Source of the DNA: Uranotaenia lowii
Taxonomy: Eukaryota > Arthropoda > Insecta > Diptera > Culicidae
Direction: 5' to 3'
Assembly (NCBI RefSeq): GCF_029784155.1
Contig: NC_073692.1
Span: 66,721,888 to 66,785,887, forward strand
DNA: 64,000 bases
Positions 1 to 9,610 of this stretch are shown here, piece by piece (within the stretch, counting starts at the first letter, position 1; the number at the start of each line of letters is the position of its first letter). A model generated the notes under the pieces. The model did not search any database. It worked only from the letters and a program-made list of their open reading frames with translations, and was not told the DNA's origin. The translations under genes were made by a program, and so were the position numbers.

Positions 1-980
1 GGAACACGGACGAATATGTCATAAATTTTACAATAAAATGTTAAAATTAAATAAATCTGGAAAGTTATGGCAAAAATATAATAAATGTGGTAAAAATTGA
101 CAAAAATATGAAAAATATAACAAAAATAATAAAAATATGACATAATTATAACAAAATATGACCAAACAAAATGCAAAAATATGACAAGTGTGGTAAAATT
201 ATGATGCAAATATGAGAATTAAACGACAAAATCATTACATAAATATGTGGTAAAAATATGACAAATTAAAGACAAAAATCTGAAGATGTGACAAATTTAT
301 GATTAAAATAAGCCAATGTATCAATATAATAACAAAAATTTTAGTTTGTCAAACTTAGTAAAATATGGCAAAGTGAACAAAATATGATAAATAGGGTATC
401 TGTCAATTTGTTGTATATTTTTGTTCACATTTGGCATACATTTGCCATTTATCTTGTCTATTTTTTGATATAAATTGTCATATTGGTCGATGAATGCCAT
501 AATTTTGTATCCTTTTTGTCACATTATCCATAATAATGTCAGAGGTGACCGATTTTCTCTCATTCAATTGTTTAGTTTATGTCACATTTTTTGTAAAAAT
601 TTTGACATATTTGTCAGATTTTTGTCATAATTTTGTTATCTTTTGTCATCTGTCATTGTGTTGTCAAATTTTTTGTCATGTTTTTCACATTTGTTTAAGT
701 TTTGTTTATTTGTTAGGTTTTAATGTTATTTCGTTCATGTTTTGTCATTTTATAGTTTATTTTTTTAGTCAAATTTAAGCCATAATTTTGTTATATTTGA
801 CAGATTTTTTTAATTTTATTGCCAAACTTTAGTCATATTTGTCAGGTATTTGTATGTTTTCACCATATTTATCATATTTTTGTCATTTTTTACCACATTT
901 GTCAAATTTATGTCATGATTTTATTATATATGTCATGTTTTTACCGCATTTGTTATACTTAAAAAAAGCTCCTAATTTTG
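1..980. repeat. Fold-back-like word-array repeat (copy A, left edge cut by window)
   Basis: The first ~400 bases are full of short words such as TGACAAAAATATGAC and GTGGTAAAAAT. From ~410 to ~960 the reverse complements dominate (TTTTTGTCAT, ACCACATTTGTCA). The whole is a degenerate inverted repeat whose arms are arrays of ~20-bp words, centred near 400. Drosophila Foldback elements have this architecture of long inverted ends built from subrepeats, but no homology to them is claimed. Small open frames here (e.g. 536-778) are low-complexity F/I/V/S-rich readings of the words and are not genes. Confidence 0.6.
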
Positions 981-1100
981 TAACAATATTTAAAACCCAT
1001 TTTCTGGTTTTAAATAAATACGGTTCTTTGTAATTTTGTGCCTTCTAAGGGATTATAAGGATACAAACATGGGGTCAACATCATAGATCTACATTCTACA

Positions 1101-1102
<2 letters not shown>

Positions 1103-1176
<74 letters not shown>
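1103..1176. repeat. TA dinucleotide microsatellite
   Basis: An uninterrupted TA run directly after the 5' TC of the Helitron. Its length may be collapsed or unstable in the assembly. Confidence 0.95.
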
Positions 1177-1181
<5 letters not shown>

Positions 1182-1319
1182 ATTTCTGTGGGTTTGTTTG
1201 TTTGTTTGTTTGTTTGTCCTCTATAGACTCAGCCATCTTAAGAGCTAGAGATCCGAAATTTGGAATGGATACTCATTAGGACCAGGAATGATGAAAAATA
1301 TTTTCCGATTTTCGGATGA

Positions 1320-2010
1320 CTCCTTCTGAAGGGGGTCGTCCATACAAGTCAAATATTGTTTTCGCGATATTGTCGTTATTTTTCGTCGGATCGTGATGAA
1401 AATTTGCACATGAAGGTTTTGAGAGATGGGAAATTGATTTCAGGTATTGAACTTCGGCTCAGGGGTCGGCAAAATGGGTCGTCCATATAAACTTTTGAAT
1501 ATTTTTGTAATATTGACGTTATTATATACGGATTGAAATGAAAATTTGCACTCGGATAGTTTTAGGGACGGGCAATAGATTACCGGTATCAAGCATTGTG
1601 TAAGGGGCCAGTCAAAGGGGTCGTCCATATTAACTGTTCGCTATTTTTGCGATATTGACGTTATTGAACATCGGATTCATATGAAAATTGGTACACGAGA
1701 GTTTTGAGGGACGGGCAATCGATTGTAGGTATCGAATTTAGAAAAAAAGGGCCGGCAAAAGGGGTCGTCCATATTACTTTTAAATATTTTTGTGAAATTG
1801 ACGTAATTATACATCGGATAGAGATATAAATTTGCACATAGAAATAATTAAGGACGAACAATTGATTCCAATTATCCAAGTCTAGGTCAGGGGTCGTCCA
1901 TACTAAATATTCACTGCGTTTGCGATATTGACGTTATTATACATCAGATTGGAATGAAAATTTGCACACGGGAGTTTTCAGGGACGGGCGATCAATTTCA
2001 GATATCAGAG
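1320..2010 (+). repeat. Internal ~142-bp tandem repeat of the Helitron
   Basis: The phrase GGGTCGTCCATA recurs near 1333, 1476, 1618, 1761 and 1891, spaced about 143, 142, 143 and 130 bases. Each is followed by a variant of 'ATTTTTGCGATATTGACG', then GAAAATTTGCACA and GGGACGGGCAATCGATT. There are five diverged units. Short minus-strand frames such as 1440-1628 only read through this repeat. Confidence 0.85.
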
Positions 2011-2292
2011 ATTGTAAAAGAGAGTACCAAAAGCGGATTTTTGGCAAAAATTGCGTTTTTATGCAACGATCGAGTCGAAATTTATACATGGGGGTTGGGA
2101 CAGTTAATTGATTCCTAATTTCAAATTAGTAGCAGACGACAGAAAAAGCGATTATCCAATATTTTTGCAATTATTGCTAAACAATGCATCCGGAAATTTA
2201 TCTTAAAAATGCTTGGCAATTGAAATTCATACAAACTGTTCATGGCATATTCCAAATTGAAAGCGAAACGGAGTTCGTACGGGATCAGCTAG

Positions 2293-4510
2293 TATTTTAT
2301 AAATCGAGTATGGGAACTCTATCACTGCTAATGACCAGGAATTGATTTGACGATCCAAAAGCACATTCCAGTTTTTTTTTTTGATAGCATGGCGTTAGAA
2401 ATTTGTACCATTTTTCCGTCCCAAGGTCCATCGACCGAGTGAACTCGCCCAAGTTAAGCCTCTACTCATGTCGTCTCTAGGATGAAGTTGAGAAAAAAAC
2501 CCACCTCCAAACCATCATCGAACGAGGCAAGTGTTTCGATCTTGTTAAGCTAAGATTTGTTTTTTTTGCCTCTCTATAGTGTAGTCGTTGTATGTTCTTC
2601 ATGTCTTGATGCTGCTCTGGAGACGACGACGATGGTGATGAGGCCTTTTCATTCCGTAGCATGGAAACGAGCGTTCCTTTTTGTTTTTATGCTCTCCGAA
2701 CTGCCCTCCACAACCTAATAATCGACCCTCGAGGGCCCAGGTGTAACGAATCTTAATGTGTGTAGATCACCTCAGGGGTTAAGTGCTTCGTCACAGGTTG
2801 CTTGCTGACGAGATGATGCTGGTTCAAGTTGTTCAGGTTGTTTTATTTTTCTCGTTTGATCGGCTCAGGTTGTCCGCTGAGTCCTTTCCTACACACATAT
2901 GAGGCTCAGCTTTATGCATCGAAATGAATTTCATGCGTAATTGAACGACACGATTATTAACTTGTTAACTTTGTTACCTTAATTCCAGCACATCAATCGC
3001 AATCAACGGCAGCGGATTACGCCGCTTATTCTGTGTTTATCAACGAACTGCCACAGGAATCACAATCACTGAAGAAAGTGAACAATCGATGAATGGCAAT
3101 AAATTGATTAAATTTCACCCATGAACGAACTACCTTGAAGTTTATCAGTTGACCCCTTACAGCCAGCGCTTAACTCAACCAGTGATTGGTGAAGTTTTTC
3201 TCGATTAGGCAACAGGTGAGCAACGAACGGTTTCCTTCATCATCATCATCACAAGCTCATTTCGAGCGAGAGTCGAGCACCCGAACTAGAGAGAAATAAT
3301 CATGCCCACGAAGAAAGGGTCAAATGTATGAAACCGTAGAAAGAGGATGAAGGTAATCGGTTTGGCTTAGCCAGTGCCATAAATTACGCAAAGATCTCAT
3401 TAGTTACGCGAATAGTAGGCAAATCGCCACAAACAATCGTCGGTCGAGTCAGTCAGGTAGATACCCACAAAAAGGGTGAAAACAAACAATAACGAGCAGA
3501 AAAATGAGGGTTCACAAATCGATTATTTCCCTTAACGATTACTAATTCTTTATTTTCACATGAGAAAACAGGTTGAATGGCGTATCGATGCCACAAGCAC
3601 CGGTAACATCATAGCAGCGAAGAAGTTCGTCGATCAAGCGCTTTCCCACCACACACGAAACGTATTCTATGAACCGAAAAGATAACCGATTCGTGGTAAT
3701 AGATCTTATTAAGGAGACTACAATTTGGAATGGCATGGGTTCAATGTTATTGAAAAAAAGAGCATTTCTGATTCGAGGAAAAAACTTGTTTGCTATAATC
3801 AGTTTTGGTACTTCTGTCCTAAACGTTCTGGCGAATTTAAATGCTCTAGTCTTTATCTCGATATAAAGGAATTTCGCTGAATTCCTAATGAATTTGTTCC
3901 AGAGATATTTTTTTTCTGAAATTTAAAAAAAGACAGTTTTAATTGTACGTGTTTTTAAATCAATTTTTAAAAATGTAGCCATATGTTTTGCTTATATCAC
4001 TGCAGATTAAAATGTGGGGTAAAAATGTGCTCTTATTTTAGAATTGCCATCAGTCCCGCAAAAATGGACATGTTCCACGCTTTTCTCTCAAAATGTTCTA
4101 CTTTTTTCCTGAGAAAACCTTTGTGGTAGACTCAACCTTCTCCGATTCTTCCCTCCAGAATAGTTGATCAGTGCTTGATGAAAGCGCTTCTTATAAAATC
4201 TCTCCTCGATTATTTTCTACTACTGTCATTGTTTTCTAATCTTTTTTTTTATCCATTTATGATTTTCCAAACTAGAAACTTTATTACTTTAAAAACATGA
4301 TATTCATCAGCCCTATCGATAAATTAAATAGGTGACACTTTTATGAAGTTTCACTATCTTACACTGGAAAAGCCTTAATTTAGTCTCAATTTCCATTCAA
4401 TGGTTCAACACAAAAAATAATTCAAATTTAATGTTTTTTTGTTTTTCCTTTTCTCGAAATAAGCAGCATTTTTTTTTTTAGTTAAATAATTCGTTTTGTT
4501 TCGCATTTAA
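2293..4510. other. Unannotated stretch of copy A, no gene seen
   Basis: Mixed-composition DNA shared almost base for base with 16501-18718. It contains runs that look like host non-coding sequence (for example 2390-2760 and 3160-3480, with CATCATCATCATCA near 3239) but no long open frame, recognisable domain or RNA gene. The 65-aa frame at 3669-3866 has no recognisable motif; copy B has a 97-aa version (17781-18074) because one stop differs. I do not call it a gene. Confidence 0.6.
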
Positions 4511-4938
4511 GGTTGCCAGAATATTTTCCATATCCAGACCTGGTGAATTTAGGCAATTCAATAATAAAACCGGGCATCTGATTTCAAAATTTGCATCCCA
4601 AAATCCTGGGAATATCCGAGCAAATTTGGTCAAAACCATTCAATAGAAATCAAATTCAATTATTCGATAAAATTCAAAAAGGATACACTTGAAAATATAT
4701 TTTTACATCAAAACATAACAGCGCATTTTTAATCTTTTCTTGGGCTCCCGAAATACTGTTCATGATTGTAATAGCTCAATTAATTCTTTTTTTGTTCAAT
4801 TTCGAAAATAAATGCAAAAATCTGTGAAAAATCCAAGCTTTTTTTCTACGACATTCGGGCAACCAGCCGGAGCGAACTTTTCCTAAATTTTGTGTCAAAA
4901 ATCCGGATAAGTTCGGCCAAGCCCGTCAATCTGACAAG
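4511..4938 (+). repeat. GGTTGCCAGAAT-type dispersed repeat, copy 1
   Basis: Starts with GGTTGCCAGAATATTTTCCA and contains AAATCCTGGGAATATCCG, TTTGGTCAAAACC and, near the end, AAATCCGGATAAGTTCGGCC followed by CCCGTCAATCTGAC. The same phrases in the same order occur at 18719-19145 (duplicate) and, reversed and diverged, at 60619-61016. This is a short interspersed or MITE-like family without coding capacity; the superfamily is not determined. Confidence 0.7.
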
Positions 4939-5011
4939 CTTATTTTTGCATCACCATAAAAATTGGGTTTAGTTAAGCATAGGGTAAATGATCTTGAGCG
5001 GAACTAGTCGA

Positions 5012-5412
5012 AATCTGATCTTGAGCGGAACCATTTATTTTTCCTAAGATATAGGCAATGATTGATTATGAATCTTATCAAAATGTTGAAAAAACACTTT
5101 TTCAAAATCTTTTCAAACAAGCATTAACATTTCTGCTAAAGTTTATTAACTGAAATAATGTTATGAGAAGATTTAAAAACATACGCATTTCTGCTGCAAT
5201 TTTCATCAATCTACGCTGACTTTTAACGTCAATTTATGTAACCCTTGGCCGTTATAAACTGATTCTTAATGACTAAAATGGTAGAAAAATTCTTAAAGAA
5301 GCATTGTTCGGGTTTAAGTAACAAGTTTTACATCAAAATATCAATAAATCGCGTAGTTTTTAAAAGTAAAATATGATCTTGAGTGGAACCATCTTTGATC
5401 TTGAGCGGAACT
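5012..5412 (+). repeat. Subterminal GATCTTGAGCGGAAC repeats, left side
   Basis: Besides the terminal copy, the motif appears near 5017 (GGAACC form), near 5374 with one change (GATCTTGAGTGGAACC) and near 5397 (GGAACT form), all in the same orientation as the left terminus. Subterminal copies of a TIR core often act as transposase binding sites, which is inferred here. Confidence 0.8.
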
Positions 5413-5910
5413 ACTAGCTTCCGAAATAAACCGCTAGGTGCGCTGTCTTATGCCTAATGCCTCACACGCGATTTTTACCCCTGAATATATGCAGCACCTT
5501 TGTATTTTCCTTATCATATCAGCTTTAGGGAAAGAAAAGATGTAAAATTAAATTCGAATAAAACAAAAATTAATTAATTGGTGTCATAGCGTACCAAGCT
5601 AGGCACACAAAAAGTTTAAATTTTTGGGGTACAAGAAATGTGTTTTTGATTCTTTCTTTCAGAGGGTCGGCGGGAAGGAGGAGGAAGGCTTTCATACATA
5701 CTTTTGGCATAATTCGAGAACTAATGACGCCAATAAAGTTAAGTCATTTTTTCAGAATAAGATTCAATCTTCATTGCCATTACTATTCGTTCTTTAAGAA
5801 GTAGCATTCATTTAAAGAGGTTGTTTTATATGTTCAAATTCCAATTGAAAACGATATACTACCTAATAAACAAAAATTTAAATTGTTTTTAACACACATT
5901 CCTTCAGTTT

Positions 5911-5940
5911 TACAAAGTGTAGCAAAGCACACCGGGCTAG
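5911..5940 (+). mobile_element. Relic of a Helitron-like 3' end
   Basis: GTGTAGCAAAGCACAC followed by CGGGCTAG resembles the end at 57040-57068 (GGTGAAGCAAAGCACACC then AAGTCAGCTAG). A small stem (GTGT/ACAC) precedes CTAG, as in Helitron 3' termini. No 5' TC end was identified, so this may be a decayed insertion nested in the TIR element or a chance match. Confidence 0.4.
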
Positions 5941-6807
5941 CTATTTTATAATATTCCACGATTCAATTGGTGAAACTCTATCCAATTCCCTTGTGTTTGA
6001 TTTTACACTTGAACTCGAACTGGAAGTCGGTTTGAGGAATGATTGTTTTATCAATTGAGCTAAACAATTAATGTTTCCGTAAATTTTAAAAATAAATAAA
6101 TTTAATCTTGATTCATAAGAAACTGGAATTTATAATAAACTTTATTCTATGAATGAGTTGCTTAGAGCAAGATTGCCGAAATCACAGAAAAATCTGTTTT
6201 TCACAGAATTTTGAGGAAACTTTCATCACAGATTTCACAGAATTTTTGAACTTTGATCGGATTTCCATAATTATAATTTTTTTTGGTCAATACCAAATTT
6301 AGGTTTCTTACTTTGAATTAGAAAAATATGAAAAGATTCTCCGTAAACTGATTTTTCCTAACTAAAATTTAAAAATAATCCATTTTATCATGAATTTCCA
6401 ATGAAATTAAAAGAATTTAAGGGAATGAGAAATGACAAAAAATCAGATTTTTTTCTCAAAAACATTGATTTAGAGCAATGTACCGTTTTTTTTTGCAAAA
6501 TCTCTAATTTCAGGCATCTTCTTATGTATTTCTGACTCTGTCGTTACCTTCAAAAATCGTTCGGGTCAATATGATTCAAAGCGTCTTAATCTTAATTACA
6601 ATATACTGAGGAACTGACATTTTTGAGAGACCAAATATGTTCTATGAAAATGTTAATCAAATTAACGAGAAAAAACTAAATCTTAAGTTTGAAATATCAA
6701 TTCATTTAGAAATGAGATCCAGCAATGCAAAGACAAAATTGGATATCTTTGTTATGAGTTAGATTTTTTTTTCTAGCGGAAAATCCAGAATAGCGGTCAA
6801 AAAATCA

Positions 6808-7080
6808 TTGGACCCCCACATATTAATACATCGTCAAATAGATGTATTCTTAACAATTCCAGAAATTAAAAAAGTACCCAAATACTGCAAAGTTGTCAGA
6901 AATTATAAACAATTTAAAAATACAATTGTTTTTTGGGACTTTTTTCATCCGGAGACAACTACAGACAACCTAGTAGAACAAATTCACTTTCTTTTAAAAT
7001 ATTTAGAAACTAGAAAAAATAACCTACACGATGAATCCAATATCATAAAAATCGGTCAAAATTTGCGGCCATGGGAATAA
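6808..7080 (+). other. 90-aa open frame inside the TIR element, unrecognised
   Basis: An open frame of 90 codons in AT-rich sequence with charged, lysine-rich composition and no motif I can assign. It has no counterpart in copy B because the whole element is absent there. It could be a remnant of a transposase or a chance frame; length and composition do not decide. Confidence 0.25.
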
Positions 7081-7320
7081 CAACAAATTACAAGTCAAAT
7101 TTCCCCGAAACGCAGATTTTGCGAACAGCTTTGGAAGGTTAAGCAAGCAATAAATTTGAACGGATATTTTGAGAACAACTTTGGAACGCTAAGTTTCTTT
7201 TTTTACGTTAAAACATAAATTTTTGAACTTTAAAATCTTCAAAGATGAAATTTAATTGAAATTTCACAGTTACACAAGTATTAGGAATGAGAGCTATTAA
7301 AGATGATGACAGAAGAAAAT

Positions 7321-7582
7321 GGTTCCGCTCAAGATCATATTTTAGTTCCGCTCAAGATCAGCGTGGTTCCGCTCAAGATCAGAATTCTTACTCCAGTAAA
7401 ACAACTCTAGAGATATTAGGATTTACTCTAAAATATTCTAAAAATCATCATTAGAAAGCAGAAACCAAGATCTATCCGCTGAACTGAAAATTTTTTTGTT
7501 CGGATATAACCCACAGCCATACCGCTTGATCAACTGTTTCGAGTTGCGTCGAACTGAGCCATTTAGTTCCGCTCAAGATAAT
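7321..7582 (-). repeat. Subterminal GATCTTGAGCGGAAC repeats, right side
   Basis: Three copies in quick succession (GTTCCGCTCAAGATC near 7322, 7345 and 7367) plus the terminal copy near 7566, all inverted relative to the left set. The element therefore carries about four copies at each end in mirror arrangement. Confidence 0.82.
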
Positions 7583-7970
7583 TTACCCTACTTTAAACAC
7601 GTTTTAGCGATGTTAATATTTTTCTTTTGAAGATAACGTTGTTTAAGTTGTGTGTTACTGATGATGGCTCAATATTTTTGTCCCGGATCCTAGCAGAATT
7701 CGTTGAATATAAAGCTTAATAAAAAGGAATTTCGGATAAAAAAAACAGGTAGATGATCAAAACCGGCTGTTTAATAAAACAAAAACTTTCTTCAAATTCG
7801 GGATTTAAATTGCTTTGAACTACAACATTTTTGACTGAAGTGTACGGAGTTTACAGAGATGAAATTATTCTTGGGAATGAAATTTTTTAAACAAATGTTC
7901 TTTATTCAATTTTAGTACTTCCTATGCACTATTTAAGCTGAAGGAACATATACACATGTATGGAAATAAT

Positions 7971-9602
7971 TAGAGATGTACCGAATAGTATATTCGGCCG
8001 AATATTGAATATTCTGTTTAGTTTTCCACCGAAATACAAAAGCAAAATTTTCTTTTTCTTCTTTTTCTTTCATCTTAATGTCCCTCATGTTTTAAAAACG
8101 ATTATATTCAATCAGATAGGTTCATTGAAATACATCAGATCTTCTTTAACAGAGGTCGCTTTGATTTTCAAAATGTCACCATTTGCTGAAAGGACATCAA
8201 ATTACTTGTTGTTTCCAGAACGTTTATCACCAAAGAGATTGGGTTCCTGTGAAATCTGGTACAAAACATGTCAAAACAGGTGCGAAGCTTTTTGAAACAA
8301 CTTATTAGACTTTGAATTAGATGTATTTCGAATTTCATCAGAAGTCTCCCAAAATAGTTGCCAAAAAGATCGGTGATCTTCAACCTTCAGCATACTATGC
8401 TTTCTACCAGGCTTCCGAAAAGAACAGCTTTGCTATGACAGCTTTTTTCTTGCCAAACAAACTGTCTCGGTTTTCCTTGCCATTCGGTTCGCTGCTGTAC
8501 CGTCGGTAACGAATCGAAACGCTTCGGCTACATCGCACACGTGCGAGAATCCAGGCTGTATCTGAACAATCGGCTCAAAGCATGCGTTGCCGAAAATGTT
8601 GTGCTTTAAGCTGTAGCGAACCCAACCGACAGTTCGGTTTTCATCCCTTCATGCCTCCTATTTCGAAAATAATTTCATCCAACTGTCGGCTGCAGGGCGT
8701 GACAGTTTTGGGCAGGACTGTCACGGGTGACTGTCGTGCCCATATCGTACCCATGCCCGAGCGTATGCGCTGCTGCTCGGTTCGAATAGATCGATCGAGC
8801 CATCTATTCGTACCGAGCAGCAGCATACGATCGGCGCGTAACGCGATGTGTGGTGCCGGTGCAGGTTAGGCGAAAAAGGATGGGGAGGGTGATTGTGGTG
8901 ATCACCACCCGCTGTAGCTTCAAGCAAAAGAAAAATTCATACGTTCGTTCGAAATTAACTCAGCCCGAGAGAATCTCGGCTACAGTCGGAAGGAGTAAGT
9001 AGTACTGTCATGCGAAATTCAACGCATTGAAAACTGTCACGAAGATATTCCCAAAACTGTCACGAAGCTTAAAATATTTTCATACCCACGAACAAACTCT
9101 CGCATGAGGTAAAACAAGGCATCGCTGTACATCGCACGACCGCTCCTTCTTAAATTGTCCGGGAAGAAATATTCGGGAAGCTTTCATCGAGGTGCATGTG
9201 CGACATTCGCAAGAAAACTGTTGTTCGCCAGTACTTTTCGGAAGCCTGCTTTCTACCACACGTATCCACACGGCCGGGTCTGGACGATTTTTTTTAAAAC
9301 TTGGAAATTAGGTACTTGAAATTTAAACTTTTCATTGAATCACAGCAGCAGTGTTTAAATCGTATCTAAAAATTAAACCGAAATTGATGTTTATTTTAAA
9401 ATTTACTCAAAAAAATCGTTTTGTAACACAGTTGAAAATTTTTGAAAATTCAGTTATTGCATAAATTTGGTAAAATAAATATTCGGCCTATCCGGCCGAA
9501 TACTTAGCTCAACTATTCGGTGAGCCGAATATTCGTCTCAACGGTTTTTTGGCGGTATTCGGCGCCAAATATTCGGCCAACCGAATATTCGGTACATCTC
9601 TA
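7971..9602. mobile_element. hAT-type non-autonomous element, copy A
   Basis: Ends are TAGAGATGTACCGAATA at left and its near-complement ATTCGGTACATCTCTA at right. The 8-bp target duplication GAAATAAT is present at 7963-7970 and 9603-9610. An 8-bp duplication with TAGAG-type ends fits the hAT superfamily. Clusters of AATATTCGGCCGAATA-like words lie just inside both ends. It is 1632 bp. The centre (about 8330-9290) is much more GC-rich than the ends and may be captured host sequence. No transposase, BED or hATC domain is recognisable; frames such as 7960-8295 and 8582-8869 are not supported as genes. Confidence 0.88.
8762..8829. other. 68-nt hairpin with ~28-bp stem (copy A)
   Basis: The arm CGTATGCGCTGCTGCTCGGT... 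is mirrored by ...ACCGAGCAGCAGCATACG, with GAATAGAT/ATCTATTC next to a ~10-nt loop. Only a few mismatches or bulges interrupt the stem. It lies in the GC-rich centre of the hAT-type element, has pre-miRNA-like size and is retained in copy B. Transcription is unknown; it could also be the footprint of a nested inverted-repeat element. Confidence 0.7.
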
Positions 9603-9610
9603 GAAATAAT

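Larger units (their letters stand above)
1101..2292 (+). mobile_element. Non-autonomous Helitron, copy A only
   Basis: The element begins with TC (TCTATATATATA) and ends with CTAG. It sits between A (1100) and T (2293). Copy B has the uninterrupted site at 16500/16501, so both ends are exact. About 11 bases before CTAG there is a short hairpin (CGAA, loop ACGGAG, TTCG). TC start, CTAR end, 3' hairpin and insertion between A and T without target duplication are the hallmarks of Helitrons. It is 1192 bp and encodes no Rep/helicase, so it must depend on a partner. The interior is mostly a tandem array (see 1320-2010). Confidence 0.9.
4982..7588. mobile_element. 2.6-kb TIR element with TA target duplication, copy A only
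   Basis: Left end GGGTAAATGATCTTGAGCGG and right end (minus strand) GGGTAAATTATCTTGAGCGG form terminal inverted repeats of about 24 bp with one mismatch. TA flanks both ends (4980-4981 and 7589-7590). Copy B reads straight through with a single TA near 19188, giving the empty site. The TIR core GATCTTGAGCGGAAC recurs just inside both ends (see next entry). The interior is AT-rich. The only frame of note is 6808-7080 (90 aa), which has no motif I recognise. It is probably a non-autonomous DNA transposon of a TA-targeting superfamily; assignment beyond that is not possible from sequence alone. Confidence 0.88.
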
